Source: Anaerolineales bacterium (GTDB lineage: Bacteria; Chloroflexota; Anaerolineae; Anaerolineales; JABWBV01). Taken from it: a DNA stretch of 64,000 nt. The notes below the pieces were generated by a model that had not been told where the DNA came from, did not search any database, and was given only the letters and a program-made list of their open reading frames with translations. Location: assembly GCA_020634875.1 (NCBI GenBank), contig JACKAX010000019.1, positions 1 through 64,000 of the forward strand, read 5' to 3'. Made by a program: the position numbers and the translations under genes. This document shows positions 35,140-41,718 of the stretch, piece by piece (position 1 is the stretch's first letter; each line of letters begins with the position of its first letter).

Positions 35140-36309
35140 ATGTCTTTCTCCTTTTTCAAATATCTTGAGTGTTCGGATTGTGCGACGGTTTATGACCCCG
35201 ATAAAATCCAAACCTTTTGTCCAATATGCCAGGCACCTCTCCTGGCGGTTTATGACCTCGATGATGTTCGTGCGCGTGTAGATCGGGACGAAATTCGCCA
35301 ACGCCCACGCGGAATGTGGCGATGGCGCGAAATGCTCCCCGTCAAAGACCCGGATCACATTGTTACGCTAGGTGAGGGGGATGCTCCTCTGCTCCGGGTT
35401 CCCCGCTTAGGGACTTCCCTTGGCCTGACCAACCTCTATGTAAAAGATGAGGGGATGAATCCGACGGGTTCTTTCAAAGCGCGCGGGCTAGCTGCAGCGA
35501 TTTCAAAAGCTAAAGAATTGGGTGTGGAAAAAGTTATCATCCCAACGGCAGGAAATGCTGGGGGAGCGATGGCGGCCTACGCAGCTCGCGCAGGGTTGCG
35601 TGCCCACATCTTCATGCCCAAAGACACTCCCATCGCTAATGTTGAAGAAAGCCGTATTGCTGGGGCTAGTGTCACCCTGATTGATGGGTTGATCAGCGAG
35701 GCAGCAGGGATGGCTGGCGTCAAAGCCCGCGAAGAAGGTTGGTTTGATGTCTCCACCTTTAAAGAACCCTATCGTACCGAAGGCAAAAAAGTGATGGGCT
35801 ACGAACTGGCCGATTTCTTTAACTGGGAGTTGCCGGATGTGATTATTTATCCAACGGGGGGGGGCACCGGGCTGGTTGGGATGTGGAAAGCCTTTGAAGA
35901 ACTGGCTGCATTGGGTTGGCTAAATACCGAAAAGCGCCCCCGCATGGTTGCCGTTCAGGCGGATGGATGTGCCCCCGTCATCAAAGCCTTCGAATCGGGC
36001 GCTGAATTCTGTGATTTCTGGCTTGGCGCAAAGACGATTGCCTCTGGGTTGCGGGTTCCTAAGAGTTTTGCAGACCGCCTGATCTTGCAAGATATTCGCG
36101 AAAGTCATGGCACCGCGGTCGCTGTCGGCGATGAGGCCATTCTTAAAGCGCAATCCCGCCTCGCCGCATCCGAAGGTATCTTTGCAGCCCCTGAAGGCGC
36201 GGCTACCCTCGCCGCGTTGGAAGTGCTCGTTGAACAGCAATGGGTAAAACCCGACGAGCGAATTGTCCTCTTCAACACGGGGACTGGCCTAAAATACATC
36301 AAGGTATAA
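35140..36309 (+). CDS. thrC: threonine synthase
   Basis: 389 residues, zinc-ribbon-like N-terminus (Cys11, Cys14, Cys27, Cys30) then a fold-type II PLP domain: KDEGMNPTGSFKARG with Lys113 as the Schiff-base lysine, PTAGNAGGAMAAYAARAG, and the loop YPTGGGTGLVG. It should convert O-phosphohomoserine to threonine and phosphate. It differs from the fused paralogue at the active-site stretch (GSFKARG against SSFKDRQ), so the two may not do the same reaction. It starts 18 bases after the receiver gene and is the last gene of the run; a perfect terminator follows 46 bases later. No other threonine-pathway gene is in the window. Confidence 0.92.
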   Translation: MSFSFFKYLECSDCATVYDPDKIQTFCPICQAPLLAVYDLDDVRARVDRDEIRQRPRGMWRWREMLPVKDPDHIVTLGEGDAPLLRVPRLGTSLGLTNLYVKDEGMNPTGSFKARGLAAAISKAKELGVEKVIIPTAGNAGGAMAAYAARAGLRAHIFMPKDTPIANVEESRIAGASVTLIDGLISEAAGMAGVKAREEGWFDVSTFKEPYRTEGKKVMGYELADFFNWELPDVIIYPTGGGTGLVGMWKAFEELAALGWLNTEKRPRMVAVQADGCAPVIKAFESGAEFCDFWLGAKTIASGLRVPKSFADRLILQDIRESHGTAVAVGDEAILKAQSRLAASEGIFAAPEGAATLAALEVLVEQQWVKPDERIVLFNTGTGLKYIKV

Positions 36310-36355
36310 AACGTATTCTGGAGTTTGTTTCTTCTCCAATTCGCAATACAGAATA

Positions 36356-36388
36356 AAAAGGAGAGCGGTAAATCACCGCTCTCCTTTT
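36356..36388 (+). terminator. perfect rho-independent terminator, bidirectional
   Basis: Fourteen-base arms (36356-36369 and 36375-36388) around the five-base loop AAATC, with A-run before and T-run after. It ends the sensor and threonine synthase run and also serves the convergent minus-strand gene ending at 36400. Confidence 0.95.
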
Positions 36389-36399
36389 GTTTATCGTCG

Positions 36400-36975
36400 C
36401 TATTTTTTCCTTCTCCGCCAAACCAACGGGAATATGAGCATCACGATCAGGGGCCAGACCCAGGCCAGGTCACCGGGGCCGCCGGGGCCGGTGCGCGCCC
36501 GGTCAAGCCGTAGATGGAGTAACCGGTAGGGATGTGTGAGCGCGTCCATTTCTGCGTCAGTAAGTTGGTAGGGATTGACTCCTGCCGCCAGGGCCGCAAA
36601 CCCACTACCAATTAACACTTCCCGCAGCAAGGGCAGGCGTTGCTCGGATTCAGAAATATCCTCCACAGTTGCCTCCCACCACCCATCGGGGAGCCATACC
36701 TCGATATGGGGGTCAGCCTGGATATTCCGATACCAGTCCGAAATTTTGCCGAACCCGGCAGTGATGTAAATCTCACCGTTCACGCGAGCAAAGTTGACGG
36801 GCGTGTGTCGAAGCGCGCCCGTTTTTCGCCCCCGGTGAGTGAGAACCAGATACCGTCCCAACCCCTTCGGCCAGAGATTCAACCACGGCCCAAACCCCAA
36901 TCGCCACATCCATACCATAAAACGGTTGAGATATTTAAACCCCTGACGTAAACGCGCTTCGAGTTGTGGGTCCAC
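36400..36975 (-). CDS. deazaflavin (F420)-dependent nitroreductase-family protein
   Basis: 191 residues with the Ddn-type split-barrel fold: LVLTHRGRKTGALRHTPVNFAR, ITAGFGKISDWYRNIQADPHIEV. These blocks bind coenzyme F420 or a flavin in characterised relatives. The last 40 residues, after a Gly/Pro-rich linker, form a membrane helix (WVWPLIVMLIFPLVW) followed by a basic tail. That extension is unusual and would anchor the enzyme in the membrane. The start is taken as the GTG at 36975, with GGAGG nine bases upstream, four bases past the stop of the universal stress gene. The 37 in-frame codons further up lie inside that gene. Confidence 0.85.
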   Translation of the reverse strand: MDPQLEARLRQGFKYLNRFMVWMWRLGFGPWLNLWPKGLGRYLVLTHRGRKTGALRHTPVNFARVNGEIYITAGFGKISDWYRNIQADPHIEVWLPDGWWEATVEDISESEQRLPLLREVLIGSGFAALAAGVNPYQLTDAEMDALTHPYRLLHLRLDRARTGPGGPGDLAWVWPLIVMLIFPLVWRRRKK

Positions 36976-36979
36976 GGCG

Positions 36980-37429
36980 TTAAGCCTCCCCTTCCGAGCG
37001 GATGAGCAGCAGGGGCCGATCTGCCTGATGCAACACCCCCGCGGCGACACTCCCATAAAAAACGCGTCCCAAACCCGTCCGACCATGGCTGGCCATCGCG
37101 ATCAAATCCGTATTGGTTTGTCGGGAGACCCGGATGATGGACTGTACGACCGTGCCGTGCTCTACACGCGCCTGACAGTGCAAGCCCTTCGCATAAAGGT
37201 CTGCTTGAATTTGGGCAATATAGGTTTCTGCGGAATGTAATTCGTGCTTGTAGGCTTCAAAGGCTGCTTCTTGTTGGGCCATTTCCATGCCTGTAAAACT
37301 CATTTGTGCTTCAAGCACCTGCATCACAATCAACGTGGAATCCATGCAGCGAGCTATTTCTTCGACGTAAGGTAAAATTTTCTCGGCTCGGGTAGAGCCA
37401 TCGAGAGGAACTAAAATGGTTTTATACAT
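36980..37429 (-). CDS. universal stress protein (UspA family)
   Basis: 149 residues, single Usp domain. It starts MYKTILVPLDGS, the typical first strand and loop, and contains the nucleotide-binding pattern SHGRTGLGRVFYGSVA (about 114-129), so it is of the ATP-binding subtype. Such proteins are small cytoplasmic dimers induced by starvation or stress. AGGAGG lies close before the ATG. It is followed by the F420-type gene with translational proximity (four bases). Confidence 0.93.
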   Translation of the reverse strand: MYKTILVPLDGSTRAEKILPYVEEIARCMDSTLIVMQVLEAQMSFTGMEMAQQEAAFEAYKHELHSAETYIAQIQADLYAKGLHCQARVEHGTVVQSIIRVSRQTNTDLIAMASHGRTGLGRVFYGSVAAGVLHQADRPLLLIRSEGEA

Positions 37430-37484
37430 TGGAACCTCCTAAATTATTGTCACGCTTATGCTGGTCAATCAAAATTTGCCGAGC

Positions 37485-37970
37485 TTAATCCCGTTGCCAG
37501 GAAACTCGGATGCGTTTTTCGCCATCCGCATACTGGATGGAATAATCCCCCTGATATGCCCGTTTAATCGCCTCTCCAATCCGGCGAGCCACATGAATCC
37601 CAGTTGTGGTAACCAGGGTCATGTGGTTGTTGGGCGAAATCGTAATAATTCGTTCGAGCGGATGGGCACTTTTTTCTGTTTTTTCAACATTTCGTACCAG
37701 ATTAAGAATTTCATCCTTTCGGATCTCGAAAAAGGCTCCCCCTAATTCAACATATCCTGCCGGGAAATTTTCCGTGGTGCGGCGACACGCCGGACACAGG
37801 GTGTTATGGGCCTCGCCGTCCACCGTTTCCCAACTCCATCGTCCTTTTACATATACCGCGCCACACGTATTGCACCGTGTGGGTTCAGGCCAGGCCCCTT
37901 TGGTGGGAAAAGCATCATGACGTTTTTCTTGGATGAGTTTGTCGTTTCGGATGTTGAGAGTGTTACGCAT
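37485..37970 (-). CDS. zinc-ribbon protein (BCAM0308/NMD3-like)
   Basis: 161 residues. A four-cysteine zinc ribbon is clear (Cys33, Cys36 in RCNTCGAVYVKGRW; Cys59, Cys62 in CPACRR), followed by an alpha/beta part with the segment HMTLVTTTGIHVARRIGEAIKRAYQG. This matches the BCAM0308-type conserved proteins that resemble the N-terminus of the archaeal/eukaryotic ribosome export factor NMD3. The role in bacteria is unknown; it is often found with stress genes. GGAGA precedes the ATG. The 103 bases upstream hold no gene. Confidence 0.75.
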   Translation of the reverse strand: MRNTLNIRNDKLIQEKRHDAFPTKGAWPEPTRCNTCGAVYVKGRWSWETVDGEAHNTLCPACRRTTENFPAGYVELGGAFFEIRKDEILNLVRNVEKTEKSAHPLERIITISPNNHMTLVTTTGIHVARRIGEAIKRAYQGDYSIQYADGEKRIRVSWQRD

Positions 37971-38073
37971 TTTGTCTCCTTTCAGAAAATGAGCATTCGC
38001 AAACTCCAGGCAAGTCCTGAAAACCTTGACGCATTGGTTTGCAGTTTTTTTGGGCTTGCCAATTCGCTAATTT

Positions 38074-39171
38074 TTAGTGAATGATCACCCGCTGGCGGCG
38101 TGCTCCCCATCGACCGGGCCGGGGATCAAAATGTCCGGGCAAGGCCGTCCCACAAGTTTGACAGCGCCCCGCGCGGTTCAAGCGCCATTGTCCGAGTTCG
38201 TACCAGTTTCTTTCGATGACCACCTCCCCACATGTCGGGCAGTAGGTAGACTGTCCGGCAATATCGTGAACATTTCCCGTATATACATGGTGCACGCCTG
38301 CGGACAGGGCTTGTTGGCGCGCCCGGCGTAGGGTGACTGCTGGGGTAGGGGGAATGTCCATCAGTTTAAAATCGGGATGAAAGGCCGTAAAGTGTAACGG
38401 TACCTCCGGTCCCAGATTTTCCACGTACCAATCACATAACCGAGCGATCTCCTCCGGCGAATCGTTTTGGCCGGGGATTAGCAATGTTGTCACTTCAAAC
38501 CAAACCTCGGTCTCGTGTTTGAGCCAAACCAGTGTGTCCAGCACGGGCGCCAGGTTTGCAAAGCACAACTTGTGATAAAACGCCTGGGAAAAGGCTTTCA
38601 AATCTACATTGGCGGCATCAATATGTGTATAAAAATCCCGCCTGGCTTGGGGGGTGATGTACCCCGCCGTAACGGCCACCGTTTTCAACCCTCGTTCGTG
38701 TGCCGCGAGTGCACAATCTATCGCATATTCGGCAAAGATCACGGGATCGTTATATGTAAAAGCGATACTTCGGCAATCTGCTCGCGCAGCGGCCTCGGCC
38801 ACCCGTCCGGGCGCGGCCCAATCGGTCAGGCGGTCGGCTTCCCGGGCTTTAGAAATGTCCCAATTCTGGCAAAACCGGCATCCCAAATTACACCCTGCTG
38901 TGCCAAAAGACAGCACACTGGTCCCTGGATAAAAGTGATTGAGCGGTTTTTTCTCAATAGGATCAATACAAAAGCCTGACGCTCGCCCGTAGCTGGTTAA
39001 CACCATCCCTCCATCCCGCGCCTGGCGCACAAAACAAAAGCCCCGTTGTCCATCCCGCAGACTGCACCCTCGCGGGCACAAGTCACACTGCACCCGTCCA
39101 TCCCCTCGCGTGTGCCACCATTCCCCTTGCACAATCCCCGGCTCAATTGTCGGGCGAGACTGAAAGTTCAT
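38074..39171 (-). CDS. amrS: AmmeMemoRadiSam system radical SAM enzyme
   Basis: 365 residues. The radical SAM cluster motif CNLGCRFC (Cys94, Cys98, Cys101) follows an N-terminal Cys-rich part (QCDLCPRGCSL, with further Cys at 46). The C-terminal part carries two more CxxC pairs (CPTCGE, CQTCGT), suggesting extra metal sites. The protein belongs to the AmrS group defined by its genomic pairing with Memo and AMMECR1. It presumably generates a 5'-deoxyadenosyl radical; the substrate is unknown. AGGAGA precedes the ATG. The Memo gene lies 17 bases upstream on the same strand. No AMMECR1 (AmrA) gene is seen. Confidence 0.95.
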   Translation of the reverse strand: MNFQSRPTIEPGIVQGEWWHTRGDGRVQCDLCPRGCSLRDGQRGFCFVRQARDGGMVLTSYGRASGFCIDPIEKKPLNHFYPGTSVLSFGTAGCNLGCRFCQNWDISKAREADRLTDWAAPGRVAEAAARADCRSIAFTYNDPVIFAEYAIDCALAAHERGLKTVAVTAGYITPQARRDFYTHIDAANVDLKAFSQAFYHKLCFANLAPVLDTLVWLKHETEVWFEVTTLLIPGQNDSPEEIARLCDWYVENLGPEVPLHFTAFHPDFKLMDIPPTPAVTLRRARQQALSAGVHHVYTGNVHDIAGQSTYCPTCGEVVIERNWYELGQWRLNRAGRCQTCGTALPGHFDPRPGRWGARRQRVIIH

Positions 39172-39188
39172 AAGTCTCTCCTAAAGTT

Positions 39189-40034
39189 CTAGTTCAAAGT
39201 TTTCAACACCACCGCCGCCCCATACCCCACCACCCGTTCGAAATCCCCCGTCACATCTCCCGAAGTCGCGTGATACACAACCCGTGCCTGATTTGCGCCT
39301 AGCAAACATGCCGCCCATAACACAGCCGCAATCGCCCCGCGCCCACATGCGTACCCCTCCCCTGTTTCGCTGGCCTCGATGATGCCTGGTGCATCCATGT
39401 GCTCGATCCGGTGCAAGATTTCGGCATCCAATTTTTGTGCGGTTGATTGCGGATAAAAGTGTGACAGGTCAGAACTGGCGACGAGCAAAGTCTCTTCTCC
39501 ACGAAGGACATTAGCCAGGGCTTCGCCCACCGCGCGGGCCGTTTGCCAGGTTTGGTCACGTAACATGATTGGAATCAGGGCAAAGGGGTTGAGAAGATGT
39601 TGGAGGAAGGGCAATTCGATCTCCAACGCGTGTTCGGGATCGTTGGATAAGGGATGCAACCCATCCCCCAACTGTGCACGGAGGAGCTGCTCTATGCGCG
39701 TAACGCGTGCCCTATCCACCTGCACCCGCCCAAGCGGGGTCTGATAGGCGGCGTGAGCACTCGTCAGTACCCGCGCAGGGTGCGGTGAATGGAGAGGGGA
39801 CACGACCGCGACCGTTTTGGGGTGAAGGCCGCGCACCCATGCGAACGCGTGCGCCGCCACCGGGCCGGAGTACAGATACCCCGCGTGGGGGACGATGAGC
39901 GCTTGAACTTGCCCGCCCGGCGCGGTTTCGGGGACTTCTGAAAGGTAGCGGTCCATTTCGGCGCGCAATACGGCGGGGTGCCCAGGGTACCATTTGCCTG
40001 CGATAGGTGAGGGACGTAGTTCAGGAACGTTCAT
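39189..40034 (-). CDS. amrB: AmmeMemoRadiSam system protein B (Memo family)
   Basis: 281 residues of the Memo/AmrB family, related in fold to class III extradiol dioxygenases. The His of LIVPHAGYLYSGP is one of the expected active-site residues; further marks are SPLHSPH, DLSHFYPQ and GDVTGDFERVVGYGA. The ATG at 40034 overlaps the stop of the CBS gene by one base (TGATG), so translation is coupled. A TTG one codon earlier is possible. Function in bacteria is unknown; it works with AmrS according to gene pairing across many genomes. Confidence 0.93.
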   Translation of the reverse strand: MNVPELRPSPIAGKWYPGHPAVLRAEMDRYLSEVPETAPGGQVQALIVPHAGYLYSGPVAAHAFAWVRGLHPKTVAVVSPLHSPHPARVLTSAHAAYQTPLGRVQVDRARVTRIEQLLRAQLGDGLHPLSNDPEHALEIELPFLQHLLNPFALIPIMLRDQTWQTARAVGEALANVLRGEETLLVASSDLSHFYPQSTAQKLDAEILHRIEHMDAPGIIEASETGEGYACGRGAIAAVLWAACLLGANQARVVYHATSGDVTGDFERVVGYGAAVVLKTLN

Positions 40035-40441
40035 CAAGGATTGATTTGGGAGGCCATGTGATAGATCAGGTCGCTATCAGAAATGACTCCTAGAGGAAGT
40101 TGGTGACCGTTTTCGGCACGTGTGATGACTACCCGGTGGATGTGATGGTCAAGCAGAAGCCGGGCCACATTGGAAAGGGTGGTTTCGGGGGCGACGGTAA
40201 TTACATCGGCGTTCATGTAGGCTGCGACGGGATCTTCGAGCCAGTTTTCGTGGGTGAGGCGTGCTCGGAGCAGGTCGGCGCGGGTGAGGATGCCGGTCAG
40301 AAAGCCTGCGTCGTCCGTAACGACGAGACAGCTAATATCTTCTTCTGCGATTTGGCAGCAGGCCTCGCGCAGGGTGGTGGATTGTTTGCAGGCGTAAACT
40401 TCGAGACGTTTCGCTTTTAGAACGGTGGGGTCTTGAATCAT
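40034..40441 (-). CDS. CBS-domain pair protein
   Basis: 135 residues made of two CBS motifs: first with EEDISCLVVTDDAGFLTGILTRADLL, second with VARLLLDHHIHRVVITRAENG and PLGVISDSDLIYHMA. Such stand-alone pairs bind adenine nucleotides or SAM and act as energy or redox sensors. It overlaps the Cys-rich gene upstream by four bases (ATGA) and amrB downstream by one, so these three are one translational unit. Confidence 0.93.
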   Translation of the reverse strand: MIQDPTVLKAKRLEVYACKQSTTLREACCQIAEEDISCLVVTDDAGFLTGILTRADLLRARLTHENWLEDPVAAYMNADVITVAPETTLSNVARLLLDHHIHRVVITRAENGHQLPLGVISDSDLIYHMASQINP

Positions 40442-40641
40442 GGGTATCCTGTGAGGGGGGTATTGGGGGAGGCAGGTGTCGCGCGACGGTCATCATCGAA
40501 TTCCTGGCGTGTGGCGCAGGTACAGCCTCTGCCGTGCATGCAGTCTTCGCAGCAGTAGTGGCGGTCGCCTTTGACGACAGGCGCCCAGGTGATTTCCACG
40601 CCACACCCGCTGCAAAATACGGTTTGCTCGATATTGGACAT
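40438..40641 (-). CDS. small Cys-rich zinc or metal-binding protein
   Basis: 67 residues with seven cysteines in the first 42: Cys10, Cys13, Cys30, Cys31, Cys34, Cys40 and Cys42 (CSGCGVEITW … HYCCEDCMHGRGCTC). The pattern resembles metallothionein-like or treble-clef mini-proteins. The C-terminal third is low complexity (Asp-, Pro- and Thr-rich). The ATG at 40641 has GGAGG five bases upstream. It is the first gene of the CBS–amrB–amrS unit and overlaps the CBS gene by four bases. Function unknown. Confidence 0.75.
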   Translation of the reverse strand: MSNIEQTVFCSGCGVEITWAPVVKGDRHYCCEDCMHGRGCTCATRQEFDDDRRATPASPNTPLTGYP

Positions 40642-40668
40642 GGGAACCTCCAAGATTGGTGCCGGGGC

Positions 40669-41349
40669 CTATTTGGATGTACGCCTCGGCTTGAACGAGA
40701 AGAACATGGGGGTTTGAGCTTTATAGGTGAGGTAGGTCTCTCGAAAACGGATTTCGAGTTCGCGTTCTTCATAGACGCGGAGAAAAAGGAAGAAGGGAGG
40801 GCTGACGACAATGAGCAGCCAGAGAATAAACAGGCTGGACTTTAGCCAGAGGCCCAACCCGATCAAGAAAGCGAACGCACTCAAGACCATGGGGTTACGC
40901 GTCCAGGCATAGAGCCAATCGGTGGCAACGACGCGGGTGAGGGCAATGGCAAACGGGGCACCCAACCCTTTTAGCGCAAGGTTGAAGACCACCAGAACAA
41001 GCGTAACCCCGCTTACGACCATTATACCCAAACCAACCCACCCAGGCAAAAAACTGCTCCATGTGCCCCAAAGCTTCTGATTTTGGACGTATTGCGTGGC
41101 CTCGATGAGGGCCGCGACCAGGGGAATAAAAATCAGGTAATGAATGAAAGTAGTGATGCGGACGGCGCGCTGGATGCTCGGTTCACGGTCAAGGAGCCAA
41201 CGGCCTAATAAGACGAAGGGGATGGAGAGTATAGGACCAATGAAGGCGATTGATAGACTAAACGCGGGAGAAAACGACTGGTCCGCCAGCCAAAGCCAAA
41301 GCCCCCAAGCAACGAGAATTCCAAGGAGATTTAATAGAGTAAGAAACAT
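40669..41349 (-). CDS. isoprenylcysteine methyltransferase-like membrane protein
   Basis: 226 residues with five to six membrane helices and the ICMT/PEMT C-terminal signature: YAWTRNPMVLS, then VYEERELEIRFRETYLTYKAQTPMF. The conserved Asn-Pro and the Glu-rich loop bind SAM in this group. In bacteria these proteins methylate lipids or small molecules, not prenylated proteins, so the substrate is open. GGAGG lies before the ATG. It ends 27 bases before the Cys-rich gene start and may be co-transcribed. Confidence 0.85.
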   Translation of the reverse strand: MFLTLLNLLGILVAWGLWLWLADQSFSPAFSLSIAFIGPILSIPFVLLGRWLLDREPSIQRAVRITTFIHYLIFIPLVAALIEATQYVQNQKLWGTWSSFLPGWVGLGIMVVSGVTLVLVVFNLALKGLGAPFAIALTRVVATDWLYAWTRNPMVLSAFAFLIGLGLWLKSSLFILWLLIVVSPPFFLFLRVYEERELEIRFRETYLTYKAQTPMFFSFKPRRTSK

Positions 41350-41485
41350 CGAAGTACCTCCAAATTGGTACCCTCCCCTCTTAGTAAACGATAATTTGAG
41401 TTATGAGACAATTTTCGCTTGCCCCCTTTTCGTGAGGACAGATGTCCCCATTCGCAATATGAGAGTTCCAGGCGAAATGTATCTC

Positions 41486-41527
41486 GACACAAAAAAACTC
41501 CAGCTTTTGCTGGAGTTTTTTTGTGTC
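41486..41527 (-). terminator. perfect 19-base-pair terminator hairpin of the tRNA gene
   Basis: Arms 41486-41504 and 41509-41527 pair without mismatch around TTTT, with seven A:T pairs next to a C/G-rich core. The right arm reaches into the last bases of the tRNA gene (41526-41527). It should end transcription of the minus-strand tRNA. Confidence 0.92.
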
Positions 41528-41599
41528 GGGGCGGAGGGATTTGAACCCACGGCCTCTTCGACCCGAACGAAGCGCGCTACCGGGCTGCGCTACGCCCCG
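41526..41599 (-). tRNA. tRNA-Pro(CGG)
   Basis: A 74-base cloverleaf can be drawn by eye: acceptor arms CGGGGCG/CGCCCCG, D arm GCGC…GCGC, anticodon stem CTTCG/CGAAG with loop TTCGGGT (anticodon CGG), T arm with GGTTCAAATCC, discriminator A. CCA is not encoded. It reads the proline codon CCG. Confidence 0.95.
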
Positions 41600-41718
41600 A
41601 CTTTATTCCGGTGGCAGGCATTATATCTGAGGGCACGGGCTTTGACAAGCGAGGGAAACAAATCCGGCAATGGTGATAAAATCCCCGCAGACATCTCACC
41701 GCGTTCAGATTTTTATAT

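Noticed and set aside
36310..36355. A riboswitch or attenuator linked to the threonine synthases
   Set aside because: No leader peptide rich in Thr or Ile codons and no structured leader was found ahead of either gene. The only strong hairpin lies after the last gene and is a terminator.
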